Shown piece after piece: positions 27,387-35,930 of a stretch of DNA of 64,000 nt (its first letter is position 1; each line of letters opens with the position of its first letter). The notes beneath the pieces are model-generated. The model was not told where the DNA came from, made no database searches, and worked only from the letters and a program-made list of their open reading frames with translations. Source of the DNA: Natrinema sp. HArc-T2. Lineage in GTDB: Archaea; Halobacteriota; Halobacteria; Halobacteriales; Natrialbaceae. A program made the position numbers and the translations under genes. The DNA lies in the NCBI RefSeq assembly GCF_041821085.1, contig NZ_JBGUAZ010000002.1:372001-436000 (forward strand). The letters are read 5' to 3'.

Positions 27387-27552
27387 ATTATCAATTTCGA
27401 AGGCCTATGCGTGTAGTTCTGTTACTTATTGTGGACAGCTACCAAATGTTTGTTCATCTATATTAGCTGTGTTGCATAATATAAGTATATAATTGGCATT
27501 CTAACTGTCGGCAGCGATCGGGTTCGACCGACCCCGGCGAAGGCAAGGGAAT

Positions 27553-27560
27553 CTATACTC
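27553..27560 (+). promoter_or_regulatory. TATA-like box for the DUF2892 gene
   Basis: TCTATACT lies about 28 bp before the ATG at 27584, matching leaderless haloarchaeal promoters. Confidence 0.5.
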
Positions 27561-27583
27561 GGCTTCGGCGTGTTCGATCGAGC

Positions 27584-27787
27584 ATGGACAGGAACGTCTG
27601 TGGAATCGATCGGGTCGGGCGTGTGCTTCTCGCGACAGGGCTCCTCGTCGTCGGCTATCGAACCAGACAGCAGACACTCGGCACGCTCGCGTTCGTCGCC
27701 GGCAGCGACCTCCTCGCCACTGCGGTCATCCAGCGCTGTCCGGTGAATACGCTGCTCGGAATCGACACCTGCGACACGACATCGTAG
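27584..27787 (+). CDS. DUF2892 (YgaP-like) membrane protein
   Basis: 67 residues. MDRNVCGIDRVGRVLLATGLLVVGY, a second hydrophobic segment, and RCPVNTLLGIDTC at the end match DUF2892 proteins (the membrane part of YgaP-type rhodaneses without the rhodanese domain). Three Cys residues flank the helices. Function is not known; the family often appears near thiosulfate or sulfide genes, but none are seen here. Confidence 0.82.
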   Translation: MDRNVCGIDRVGRVLLATGLLVVGYRTRQQTLGTLAFVAGSDLLATAVIQRCPVNTLLGIDTCDTTS

Positions 27788-27876
27788 CGTCGAAGGGGAT
27801 CACTCGAGTCCGAATCGTCCGCACAACAATCGAACCGACGCAGAACCGTCGCGCGATCGGGTGTGCAGTGATTCTG

Positions 27877-28265
27877 TCAGCGGCTCCGCTCCTCGTCGAA
27901 CTCGTACGGAACAGCGTCGTCGACCGGCGGGGCACCGATCGCGATCAGCGAGGTCGGTTCGTCGGCGTCGTCGGGGTTGTACGCCCGGTAGGGTGCTTCG
28001 GGTTCGGCCGCGAATATCGATCCCTCGGGGACGGTGAACTCTTCCTCGGGCGTCTCGACGTGCAGCGTTCTCGAGAGGACGACGAACGCCTCTCCGCTTG
28101 AGTCTCGTGGTAGTGGTAGGCAAGCGGGAGCTGCTCGCCCGGTACTGCATCGAAGCGATCGATCGCGACTGCGTCCATCCTGGCCGCGTCGCTCAGTCGA
28201 CGGAGATCGCAGGGGCAGTTATCGACGTACTCGCAGTCGTCCGGGTCGACGACGCTGTAGCTCAT
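27877..28265 (-). pseudogene. cupin-like protein broken by a one-base frameshift
   Basis: The frame starting at 28265 (MSYSVVDPDDCEYVDNC) reads well through GEQLPLAYHYHETQAE, then shifts. The next frame continues at once with EAFVVLSRTLHVETPEEE, FTVPEGSIFAAEPEAPYRAY and YEFDEERSR before TGA at 27877-27879. Adding one G in GGAGAGGCG near 28103 restores a continuous cupin of about 129 residues. The HYHETQ and later HVETPEEEFTVPEGS are typical cupin motifs. It is either a recent null mutation or a sequencing error. No other cupin copy lies nearby. Confidence 0.85.
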
Positions 28266-28324
28266 AGCAGTTGATCCGCAAAAGTCCGTTGTCCCGTTCA
28301 GTGAGAGACAGCGCGCAAGCGGCT

Positions 28325-28405
28325 CATACGGTCTGCTGTCACTGGTTCCCGGCGCACCAGCACGACTGGCGGGTACGCCGGTACTGACTGACAGGAGTCC
28401 GTCTC
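28325..28405 (-). repeat. dispersed palindromic repeat, copy 4 of 5
   Basis: The most diverged copy. Minus strand: GAGACGGACTCCTGTCAGTC at one end and GTGACAGCAGACCGTATGAG at the other; the interior differs (GTACCCGCCAGTCGTGCTGG). It overlaps the last bases of upp. Confidence 0.8.
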
Positions 28406-29081
28406 ACGTCGTCCGGAACGCGCGGTCGCCGGCGTCGCCGAGACCGGGGACGATGAACCCGTCGTCGTCGAGTCGGTCGTCGATCGAGACCGTCAGCAGA
28501 TCGGCCTCGTCGAACGTCTCACCGACGCGGAGCAGGCCTTCCGGTGCCGACACCGCCGAGAGGACGATCAGGTTCTCGGGTTCGGGTGAGTTCTCGATGA
28601 CGTGATCCAGAACGGTACACATCGTACTCCCCGTCGCGAGCATGGGGTCAGCGATGATGACCGTGTCCTCCTCGGTGATTTCGGGCAGTTTGACGTAGTC
28701 GACCGTGATCGGGAACGAACCATCCTCGTCGCGGCCCGCTTCCTCGTCACGGCTCGCGCTGATGACACCCTGTCGCGCCCGCGGGAACGCTTTCAGCAGT
28801 CCCTCGACGAACGGCGTCGCGGCGCGCAAGACGTTGATGATGACCACGTCGTCCAGTCCCTTGACACGCTCGCCCATCGTCGGCTCGAGCGGCGTCTCGA
28901 TCTCGACGTACTCGGTTTCCATCCGCCCATCGATGATCTCGTAACCACAGATCCGACCGAGTTTGACCAGCCCCTTCCGGAAGCTGACCTGCTCGGTCTC
29001 GACGTCGCGCAGGCGCGAGAGTGTATCCTTCGCCAATGCGTGCGTGATGAGATAAGCGGTATCGCGGTCTTCAATCGGCAT
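28404..29081 (-). CDS. upp: uracil phosphoribosyltransferase
   Basis: 225 residues. It converts uracil and PRPP to UMP (pyrimidine salvage). The PRPP-binding loop is [14 protein letters not shown] near residue 135, and the C-terminus has the uracil-binding region ([17 protein letters not shown]). [14 protein letters not shown] near residue 80 is also conserved. ATG at 29081 was chosen; an upstream in-frame extension to 29258 lacks support. Divergent from the DUF5828 gene. Confidence 0.96.
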   Translation of the reverse strand: MPIEDRDTAYLITHALAKDTLSRLRDVETEQVSFRKGLVKLGRICGYEIIDGRMETEYVEIETPLEPTMGERVKGLDDVVIINVLRAATPFVEGLLKAFPRARQGVISASRDEEAGRDEDGSFPITVDYVKLPEITEEDTVIIADPMLATGSTMCTVLDHVIENSPEPENLIVLSAVSAPEGLLRVGETFDEADLLTVSIDDRLDDDGFIVPGLGDAGDRAFRTT

Positions 29082-29241
29082 ATCCCAACAGCCACTCGCC
29101 GGGTAGTTCACAGTATCGATCAGCGCCGATCCACACACTGAGACCCGTGGACGGCGGGCACAACACACGTGCGTGGCGTACCGATGCCGTGTGACAGGCA
29201 GCGAGACGCGGTCGTCGCCCTGACGAGTGCCGGCAGAGAAG

Positions 29242-29248
29242 TTTATAC
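29242..29248 (+). promoter_or_regulatory. TATA box of the DUF5828 gene
   Basis: TTTATAC lies 31-37 bp before the ATG at 29279, predicting a very short 5' leader. Confidence 0.6.
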
Positions 29249-29278
29249 TCGTTCGCACGTTATCAGTCGGCCAGTCGA

Positions 29279-30001
29279 ATGGAAGAGAGCATCTCGGGAT
29301 TCAAAGTTCGCGGTGACTGGGGCGACATCGTCGAACACGGCGAGCGCATCACGCGCGCGCTTCGAGAGGTAGACGTCCACGACTCCGAAGAGGCCGCCGA
29401 CGCGGACTACACCGCCGCCTTCGAGGAGTGGGACGAATGGCGTCCCAAAGCCCACGAGACCCTCGATTCGGACGTCAGCGAGAAGACGGCCGATCAGGCC
29501 AGCGTCGAGGAGGGCAAAGGAGAAAAGGCCGGGAAAGGACCCGACGAAGACATCAAAACCGCTGGTGAGAAACTCTCGGAGTCGTACGAACGGCTCGAGG
29601 ACGACGACGCCGAGGCGGCGGTCGGCACCTGGAAGGAGTCGATCGATTACGTCGCGCGAGCGGCCGACTCCGCGGGGCACAAGGCCTTGCGCCGGGTCGA
29701 GGACACGGTCTATCAGAACGTGATGACCCAGCTCGCGCCGTACTACTTCGACAACGAACTCGTCAGCGCCAACATCCAGCAGTCGACGCGCAACGGCGAC
29801 AACGGCGAGCGGTTCGTCTTCGAGATCAACGTCAACGACGACGAACTCAAAGAGGTCGTCTCCGACCGCCTCGCCGAGTACGAAGACGAGATCGACCGCT
29901 GGCACGTCGAAATCGAGAAGGATACCGACGCTGCCGAGGCTATCGAAGGCGTGGAGCCACCACCCGAACCCGACGACAACTCCAAGTCGACGACGAACTG
30001 A
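29279..30001 (+). CDS. DUF5828-type haloarchaeal protein
   Basis: A 240-residue soluble acidic protein. The N-terminal half is helical with a charged linker ([21 protein letters not shown], near 80-100). The C-terminal part ([20 protein letters not shown] and FEININVDDEL-like strands) is compact, followed by a proline-rich acidic tail. I recognise it as a Halobacteria-wide family (DUF5828, moderately sure of the number) without known function. A TATA box lies 31-37 bp upstream. Confidence 0.75.
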   Translation: MEESISGFKVRGDWGDIVEHGERITRALREVDVHDSEEAADADYTAAFEEWDEWRPKAHETLDSDVSEKTADQASVEEGKGEKAGKGPDEDIKTAGEKLSESYERLEDDDAEAAVGTWKESIDYVARAADSAGHKALRRVEDTVYQNVMTQLAPYYFDNELVSANIQQSTRNGDNGERFVFEINVNDDELKEVVSDRLAEYEDEIDRWHVEIEKDTDAAEAIEGVEPPPEPDDNSKSTTN

Positions 30002-30048
30002 GGCGAACGGACGCGTCAGCCGTGGGACGACCGGCAGCGCTGCTGTCA

Positions 30049-30131
30049 GTGGGCTCCTGTCAGTCAGTGTCGGTGCACCCGCGACCGTCCTGCGGGCCCA
30101 CCGGGAACTCGTGACAGCAGACCGTCTCAGC
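30049..30131 (+). repeat. dispersed palindromic repeat, copy 5 of 5
   Basis: GGCTCCTGTCAGTCAGTGTC to GTGACAGCAGACCGTCTCAG, with CCGTCCTGCGGGCCCACCGG inside. Located between the DUF5828 gene and the third PiT permease, about 48 bp before the latter's ATG, so it may influence that promoter. Confidence 0.85.
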
Positions 30132-30178
30132 CGAAGGTCGGCACACACTTGTAGGATCACCCAATAGGAAGGGAGTAG

Positions 30179-31369
30179 ATGGTCGACATCGCCACAGTCG
30201 GAGCCTTCGCCGTGGCCGCGGTCGCGAGTCTGTTCATGGCCTGGGCGATCGGTGCCGGCTCGAGTGGCTCCACCCCGTTCGCTCCAGCAGTCGGCGCAAA
30301 CGCGATTTCGGTGATGCGAGCCGGCTTTCTCGTCGGGCTGCTTGGCTTTTCTGGCGCGGTATTACAGGGTGCGAACGTCTCCGAGGCGGTCGGGACCGAA
30401 CTTATCGGCGGCGTGACGCTGTCGTCGACCGCCGCCACGCTCGCCTTGCTCATCGCGGCCGCACTGGTGGCGATCGGCATCTTCACCGGCTATCCGATCG
30501 CGACGGCGTTTACCGTCACCGGCGCGGTCATCGGCACCGGCCTCGCCATGGGCGGCGACCCAGCGTGGGCGAAATACACCGAGATCGCCACCCTCTGGGT
30601 GCTCACACCGTTCGTCGGCGGCTCTATTGCGTACGCGGTCGCTCGAGCACTCCGGGCCGACGCGATCGCAGAGGAACACCTCGTCATCGGGCTGGCCGCC
30701 GTCGTCGGCGCGATCGTCGCCAACATCGAATTCGCGGTCCTCGGCTCGGGCGCTGGCGGCGCGTCGGTCGCACAGGTGACAGGACGCTCGCTTCCCGGCC
30801 CCGCAGTCGCGGGCACCGCTGTGGCCACGCTGGTCATCGCAGCGATCTGGGCAGGTGTGATCGCGTTCGATCTCGGCAAGGGAACCGAACGCGGCGAGCG
30901 ACATTTCCTGCTCATCCTCGGCGGCCTCGTCGCCTTCTCGGCCGGCGGCAGTCAGGTCGGGCTCGCGATCGGCCCGCTGATCCCGCTCTCGAACGAGATC
31001 GAGTTACCGCTGCTCGCGATGCTCGTCGGCGGCGGCTTTGGCCTGTTGCTCGGCTCGTGGACCGGTGCGCCGCGGATGATCAAGGCGATCTCACAGGACT
31101 ACTCCTCGCTTGGGCCGCGCCGATCGATCGCGGCGCTGATCCCATCGTTTATTATCGCCCAGGCCGCCGTGTTCTTCGGCATTCCGGTCTCGTTCAACGA
31201 GATCATCGTCAGCGCGATCATCGGCAGCGGCTACGCGGCAGCCGGCGCTGGCGGTGGCGTCAGCGCTCGCAAGATGGGCGTCACCGTCCTTGCGTGGGTC
31301 GGCTCGCTCGCCGGCTCGATCACCGTCGGCTACATCGGCTACACCGCTGTCGAGACGCTCCTGCTGTGA
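30179..31369 (+). CDS. PiT-family (PF01384) inorganic anion permease, copy 3
   Basis: 396 residues with about ten helices. The first repeat has AGSSGSTPFAPAVGANAISV near residue 25 and the second has FSAGGSQVGLAIGPLIP near 255. The family motif GANDVAN is replaced in both repeats, more so than in copies 1 and 2, so it may transport something other than phosphate. The second-half loop between helices is short, unlike the long polar loop of the other two copies. The next gene starts 85 bp downstream on the same strand. Confidence 0.85.
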   Translation: MVDIATVGAFAVAAVASLFMAWAIGAGSSGSTPFAPAVGANAISVMRAGFLVGLLGFSGAVLQGANVSEAVGTELIGGVTLSSTAATLALLIAAALVAIGIFTGYPIATAFTVTGAVIGTGLAMGGDPAWAKYTEIATLWVLTPFVGGSIAYAVARALRADAIAEEHLVIGLAAVVGAIVANIEFAVLGSGAGGASVAQVTGRSLPGPAVAGTAVATLVIAAIWAGVIAFDLGKGTERGERHFLLILGGLVAFSAGGSQVGLAIGPLIPLSNEIELPLLAMLVGGGFGLLLGSWTGAPRMIKAISQDYSSLGPRRSIAALIPSFIIAQAAVFFGIPVSFNEIIVSAIIGSGYAAAGAGGGVSARKMGVTVLAWVGSLAGSITVGYIGYTAVETLLL

Positions 31370-31454
31370 GCCGGGCAAGTGCCGAGCCGCCCGCCTGATC
31401 ACGTCTGTCGAGCGACATCGAACGGTCTTTACACGACGGGTTGTGAGATCGAGT

Positions 31455-32174
31455 ATGGACGAGGACGCCGTCGACGGCACCGAGCTCCCCGACGATGCGG
31501 TCCAGTGGCGACGCGACGCGAGCACCTCGCGTACCGTTCGGCTGCTCTGGACCTTCGGCGTCGGTACATTCTTCGCTGCGATCATTATCGTCGTCAGCTG
31601 GCGACTGTACAGAATGGCCAGCGGGGTCGGCGCTGGTATCGTCATTATTGCCCTTCTCGCGGCGCTGGCCGCAACGGTTCTCGCGCTCGCCGCCACGGAC
31701 GACACCGAGCGGTATCTCGAGCGGCTCCCGATCGACGCCCCGTCGGGGGCACGTCTGGATCGAGCGATGGACGCTGCCGTCGGCACGGTCGTGATGGGAG
31801 TCGTTATCGGCTCGCTGCTGGGTGTCGGCCGGTACATCTCACAGAACGAATTGCTGGCCGTCGGTGCCAGCCCCTTCACCGCGCTGGTCACACTGTTGCT
31901 CCCGCTTGCACTCGTCGCACTCGTGCTAGCTTCGTTTCTGCAGTCGGTCGGCACGTTCGACCGCGACGCACAGACGATCTACCTCTACGAGCCGAAACAG
32001 GCGATTGATCTCGCTGTGATCGAGGATGTCACAGTCCGCCCGATCGGCGATACCGCCGTGCTGTCGCTCAGCTACGCCCAGCCAGGGGGACAGTACGTTC
32101 AAGGGCCGCGTCGACTCGTCGTCCCGCCCGCCGTCGCACGCGATGTCGCAGCGATCGTCAACGGAGAGCACTAA
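31455..32174 (+). CDS. multi-helix membrane protein, 239 aa
   Basis: A polar ~30-residue N-terminus, then helices around residues 30-50, 57-77, 110-130 and 137-158. The soluble C-terminal ~70 residues (YLYEPKQAIDLAVIEDVTVRPIGDTAVLSLSY) could be a small PH-like beta domain. TTTACAC upstream may be its TATA box (ATG at 31455). Function unknown. Confidence 0.7.
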   Translation: MDEDAVDGTELPDDAVQWRRDASTSRTVRLLWTFGVGTFFAAIIIVVSWRLYRMASGVGAGIVIIALLAALAATVLALAATDDTERYLERLPIDAPSGARLDRAMDAAVGTVVMGVVIGSLLGVGRYISQNELLAVGASPFTALVTLLLPLALVALVLASFLQSVGTFDRDAQTIYLYEPKQAIDLAVIEDVTVRPIGDTAVLSLSYAQPGGQYVQGPRRLVVPPAVARDVAAIVNGEH

Positions 32175-32181
32175 CGCTCGT

Positions 32182-33594
32182 CTACCGCTCGCTCTCGTTT
32201 TCCTCGACCTCGAGCGCGGCAGCCTCGCCGTCGCTCTCCGCTTCGTCGTCGTCGCGTACTGCGAGTTTCTTGAGTCGCGCTTTCATGATCCGCGTGTTCT
32301 CGACGGTCTCGACGGTAATGCGGACACCGTCGTAGGTGATCTCCTCGCCCTCCTCGACGAGTCGACCCGCGCGGTTGAAAATGAAGCCGGCGATGGTCTC
32401 GAACTCCTGACCCTCGGGGAGATCGATCTCGAGGGTTTCGTTGACGTCCTCGATGTTGACCTCGCCACGGACGAGGACGGTGTCGTCGTCGATCGCCTCG
32501 ATCGGCTGTTCCTCTCCACCCTCTAAGATCTCGCCAACGATCTCCTCGATCATGTCCTCCATGGTCACCAGCCCCTCGGTGGTGCCGAACTCGTCGATGA
32601 CGATCGCCATGTGCATCCGGTTTTCGCGCATCTCCGAGAGCAACTCGTCGACGTTTTTCGACTCGGGGACGTGCAGCGTCGGCTGGATGAGATCGGCGAG
32701 CTCGAGGTCGTCGGTGCCGGACTCGCCGTAGTTGAGATCGCGGACGAGATCGCGGATGTGAACAACTCCCAAGACGTTGTCGAGACTCCCCTCGTAGACC
32801 GGCACACGGGCGTGGCCGCTTTGAATACAGGTCTCGATCGCCTCGTCGATGGCGGCGTCTTTCGGCACCGCCGTCATGTCCAGTCGCGGCGTCATAACCT
32901 CCTTGACGATCGTGTTGTTAAACCGGAAAATTCGCTGGAGCATCTCGTGTTCTTCTTCTTCCAGGACGCCCTCGCGCTCGCCGGACTCGATCATCTCCTG
33001 AATCTCGTCGCGGGTGACGTAGGGCGTCTCGATCGCACCCGTCGTCGACCCCGTGAGACGGTTAAGCTGCCGGGTGAGGTAGTCAAAGAGGATGACGAGC
33101 GGGAACATCAGCTTCTCGGCGACTTTCAGCGGTCGGGCGACGCGAATCGACCAGGATTCGGTGTTCTCGACCGCGTAGGACTTGGGTGCGCTCTCACCAA
33201 AGAGGAGGACGACGGCGGTGATCCCAAGCGTGGCGACCGTGACGGCCGTCAGACCACCGAGATACAGTCCGAGGAGCGCCGTCGCGATCGACGACATCGC
33301 GATGTTGACGATATTGTTCCCGACGAGAATCGTCACGAGTAGCCGGTGTGGGTCCTCCTTGAGCGCCTTGACACGCTCTGCGCCAGGAATCCCGTCTTCG
33401 GCCATCCCTTCCACGCGGTGTTTCGGGATCGAAAACAGCGCGATTTCGGATGACGAGAAGAACGCAGAGAGACCAACGAGTCCGACGAGGGCGAGCGCTC
33501 CGAGGATCGTCACCACCGACTGATCGATCTCGAGTCCCACCACTGGGAGCTCGTACACAGCCAACACGGTCTCGAAGGGCGGAGACAACGCCAT
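32182..33594 (-). CDS. CNNM/CorC-family protein (DUF21-CBS-CorC_HlyC)
   Basis: 470 residues. N-terminal DUF21 membrane domain (about residues 25-200, with FFSSSEIALFSIPKHRVE), two CBS domains (about 215-340, with VMTPRLDMTAVP and HARVPVYEGSLDNVLGVVHIRDL), then a CorC_HlyC domain (about 360-440, LPEGQEFETIAGFIFNRAGRL). Family members are implicated in Mg2+/Co2+ export or regulation; the CBS pair likely binds a nucleotide. Acidic C-terminal tail. Converges on the membrane protein at 31455 with 7 bp between stops. Confidence 0.93.
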   Translation of the reverse strand: MALSPPFETVLAVYELPVVGLEIDQSVVTILGALALVGLVGLSAFFSSSEIALFSIPKHRVEGMAEDGIPGAERVKALKEDPHRLLVTILVGNNIVNIAMSSIATALLGLYLGGLTAVTVATLGITAVVLLFGESAPKSYAVENTESWSIRVARPLKVAEKLMFPLVILFDYLTRQLNRLTGSTTGAIETPYVTRDEIQEMIESGEREGVLEEEEHEMLQRIFRFNNTIVKEVMTPRLDMTAVPKDAAIDEAIETCIQSGHARVPVYEGSLDNVLGVVHIRDLVRDLNYGESGTDDLELADLIQPTLHVPESKNVDELLSEMRENRMHMAIVIDEFGTTEGLVTMEDMIEEIVGEILEGGEEQPIEAIDDDTVLVRGEVNIEDVNETLEIDLPEGQEFETIAGFIFNRAGRLVEEGEEITYDGVRITVETVENTRIMKARLKKLAVRDDDEAESDGEAAALEVEENESER

Positions 33595-33706
33595 TGATAT
33601 ACAGCCTTATGCCTGAATCGGTTAACAGTTTCCTATTTGACGATCAATGACGGCCATCGCCGCCGCCGACGACACGTTTACCCGGTCGTTTGCGCTACAG
33701 TCGTCC

Positions 33707-34018
33707 ATGAGTGAGACCGCCGAGTCACCGATCACGTTTTACCGACTGCAGGGCTGTCCGTTCTGCGAGCGGGTCGCCCGGCTGTTGAACGAGTACGACC
33801 TCGACTACCGATCGCGGTTCGTCGAACCGATGCACTCGGACCGAAACGTCGTCAAACGCGTCGCCGGCGTCCGAACCGTTCCCGTCATCGTCGACGACAC
33901 CACCGGCGTCACGATGGCCGAGAGCGAAAACATCGTCGGCTACCTCGAGACGACCTACGGCGACGGTGGCACCGACCATCCCGGCGCAGCAGCGGCGAGC
34001 GCGGGAGGTGAAGACTGA
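33707..34018 (+). CDS. glutaredoxin-like / GST N-terminal thioredoxin-fold protein
   Basis: 103 residues, start MSETAESPITFYRLQGCPFC. CPFC (Cys17, Cys20) is a dithiol redox motif. The thioredoxin-fold cis-Pro is in VRTVPVIVDD near residue 62, followed by AESENIVGYLE, as in GST N-terminal domains. Its TGA overlaps the ATG of the redoxin gene by one base, so the pair is cotranscribed and probably acts together. An in-frame start at 33647 would add 20 less conserved residues. Confidence 0.88.
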   Translation: MSETAESPITFYRLQGCPFCERVARLLNEYDLDYRSRFVEPMHSDRNVVKRVAGVRTVPVIVDDTTGVTMAESENIVGYLETTYGDGGTDHPGAAAASAGGED

Positions 34019-34533
34019 TGCTCGGCTTCGACGTCGTCGACCTCGGTCCAGCGGACTATCCCGACCCCGGCGAGACAGCGCCCGCGTTCACCCGCCCGCT
34101 GGTTACCGACGAGTTCTGGGAAGACCGGTCGCTGTCGGCGCTCGTCGACGAGTGTGACGGCCCAACTATCCTCGTGTTCACGCCGATGACCGGTTCGTTC
34201 CTCGCGAAGTACGTCTGGGACGAACTCACGGCCCGCGACTGGGACGAGCGTGCGGGCCAAGTCGTCGGTCTCACGGCCTCGACTCCCTATGAAGTCACGC
34301 GGTTTATCGAGGACAACGACTACCCGTTCCGATTCTTCGCCGATCCGAGCAACGAGGTCGCCGAGTCCTACGGCATCGCACACGACCTCGACGGGATGAC
34401 CGGCATCAGCGAACCCCGCGTTGCGTTCTTCGCGATCGACGCGGATCGCACCGTCGAGAGCGCGTGGGTCGCCACCGACTGGCCCGAGTTCCCCGACTAC
34501 GACGATCTCGAGACCGACCTCGGCCTCGAGTAA
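34018..34533 (+). CDS. redoxin (AhpC/TSA fold) without peroxidatic cysteine
   Basis: 171 residues with the peroxiredoxin fold (GETAPAFTRPLVTDE near residue 18, ILVFTPMTGSFLAKYVWDEL near 51). In active peroxiredoxins the loop after this strand carries the catalytic Cys; here it reads TPMTGSF and the only Cys is at 46, upstream of the strand. Peroxidase activity by the usual mechanism is therefore unlikely. It overlaps the glutaredoxin-like gene by one base, so an interacting redox partner role is possible. Confidence 0.82.
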   Translation: MLGFDVVDLGPADYPDPGETAPAFTRPLVTDEFWEDRSLSALVDECDGPTILVFTPMTGSFLAKYVWDELTARDWDERAGQVVGLTASTPYEVTRFIEDNDYPFRFFADPSNEVAESYGIAHDLDGMTGISEPRVAFFAIDADRTVESAWVATDWPEFPDYDDLETDLGLE

Positions 34534-34584
34534 CACAGGTCCGAGCGACAGCTTTTTGCTCGAGATCGGTCGAGTTCGAATCGA

Positions 34585-35169
34585 ATGAGCGAATTCGACC
34601 GTGCAGCCGAGGCGATCGACGACGGGGAGCTCGTCGTCTACCCCACCGAGACCGTCTACGGCCTCGGCGCGGCGGCACTCGAGCCCGACGCCGTCGAGCG
34701 GGTCTTCGAGGTGAAAGGACGCGATCGATCGAAGCCGCTGTCGTTTGCAGTGCCGTCGGTGCCGTCGGCGCTGCAGTACGTCCGCGCGACCGAACGAGAG
34801 CGGCGGTTCATGGCGACGTTTCTGCCCGGGCCCGTGACGGTCCTCTGTCGGCGACGCGAGGCTGTCCCCGACGAACTCACGGCGGATCGCGACCGCGTCG
34901 GCGTCCGCGTGCCGGATCATCCTCTCGCACTCAGACTCTGTGAACGGGCCGGCACGCCGATCACGGCGACGAGTGCAAACGTCAGCGGCCAGCCGAGCGT
35001 CCGCGAACTCGCCGACCTCGATCCCGAGATCCGCGAGGGTGCCGCAGTGGTTCTCGACGGCGGCAAAACGGACGGGACCGAGAGTACCGTCGTCGACGTT
35101 TCATCGGCGACGATCCACCGCCGGGGCGCGCAAGCCGACGAGATCGAGGGCTGGCTCGAGACGCACTGA
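34585..35169 (+). CDS. L-threonylcarbamoyladenylate synthase (TsaC/YrdC)
   Basis: 194 residues, YrdC domain only; it lacks the C-terminal Sua5 domain, so it is of the short TsaC type. YPTETVYGLGAAA near residue 19, KGRDRSKPLSF near 49 and TSANVSGQPS near 131 are the conserved substrate-binding motifs. It makes TC-AMP for t6A modification of tRNAs that read ANN codons. A TTTTT run 51-30 bp upstream could end the previous transcript or serve as promoter. Confidence 0.94.
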   Translation: MSEFDRAAEAIDDGELVVYPTETVYGLGAAALEPDAVERVFEVKGRDRSKPLSFAVPSVPSALQYVRATERERRFMATFLPGPVTVLCRRREAVPDELTADRDRVGVRVPDHPLALRLCERAGTPITATSANVSGQPSVRELADLDPEIREGAAVVLDGGKTDGTESTVVDVSSATIHRRGAQADEIEGWLETH

Positions 35170-35176
35170 TACACCG

Positions 35177-35863
35177 TCAGCCAAGCCCCAGTAGCGACCG
35201 CAAGGTCCGCGTTTTGACCCCACATTCGGTGGCGAACTCACAGGCATCACATTTCGACCGAGCCTTCGTTCGCGGTGGTGGCCCGTCCAACTCGCGAACC
35301 GTCCTGAGCGCGCTGCGATACTGGGCTTTTCTTCTGGTCGTCATACCGACCGACCGGATCACGCCGTAGGCCGGATACTCGAGCCAGACCCGCTCGACCG
35401 ATTCTTGGTGCTCCCAGGCGAGCGCCTTCGCGGCCGCGACCGCATGAACCGACTGCGATTGCCAGACGCCGGTTTCGGGCGGCGCACCCGACGAAATCAG
35501 CGCCGGCTCGAGCGGATCGGCGAGCACCTTGTGGACGATCCCACGACAGTGGCGGCCAGTCGCGAACACGTCCCTATCGGTGGGGTTACGAAGCCGTTCC
35601 CAGTCGCCTGTGTCCTCGAGACGCCGTTTCGTCGCCGCCAGCCGCTCGCGGTAGCGACTGGGTGAAACGGCGATGGGCTCAGACTCGAGGGTATCCAGTG
35701 GGGTCTCGAGCAGCGTTTCGTAGCGGGGCTCGAGGTCACGGATCGACGTGACTTCCGGCGGTGGCTCGCGCTCTTCGGCCGGCAGCGCGCGCTGATAGTA
35801 ACACTTCCGCGCGCAGTAGGCAGCAGTCCGGAGATCGCTGAACGAGACGTGGGTGTGAGTCAT
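35177..35863 (-). CDS. Cas4-like PD-(D/E)XK protein, stand-alone and divergent
   Basis: 228 residues. N-terminal YCARKCYYQ (Cys17, Cys21) and C-terminal CDACEFATEC (Cys205, 208, 214) match the Fe-S cysteines of the Cas4/RecB-like family. The nuclease residues look altered: RGIVHKVLAD has His where Cas4 has the metal-binding Asp, and WLEYPAYGV lacks the Lys of the E-x-K motif. No CRISPR array or other cas gene lies in the window. I recall similar stand-alone proteins in other haloarchaea. Role unknown, possibly DNA repair. Confidence 0.75.
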   Translation of the reverse strand: MTHTHVSFSDLRTAAYCARKCYYQRALPAEEREPPPEVTSIRDLEPRYETLLETPLDTLESEPIAVSPSRYRERLAATKRRLEDTGDWERLRNPTDRDVFATGRHCRGIVHKVLADPLEPALISSGAPPETGVWQSQSVHAVAAAKALAWEHQESVERVWLEYPAYGVIRSVGMTTRRKAQYRSALRTVRELDGPPPRTKARSKCDACEFATECGVKTRTLRSLLGLG

Positions 35864-35930
35864 GGGTCGTCTGGCCGCGGCTTCCTATAAGAAGTCTCGC
35901 ACGGATGGCAGAATGGTCACACCGTTGCAC

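Noticed and set aside
12781-30131. The five-copy repeat as an insertion sequence
   Set aside because: No transposase frame and no visible target-site duplication; kept as a dispersed repeat only.
34548-34560. TTTTT tract after the redoxin gene as a terminator
   Set aside because: Equally likely to be part of the promoter of the following YrdC gene; no way to tell from sequence alone.
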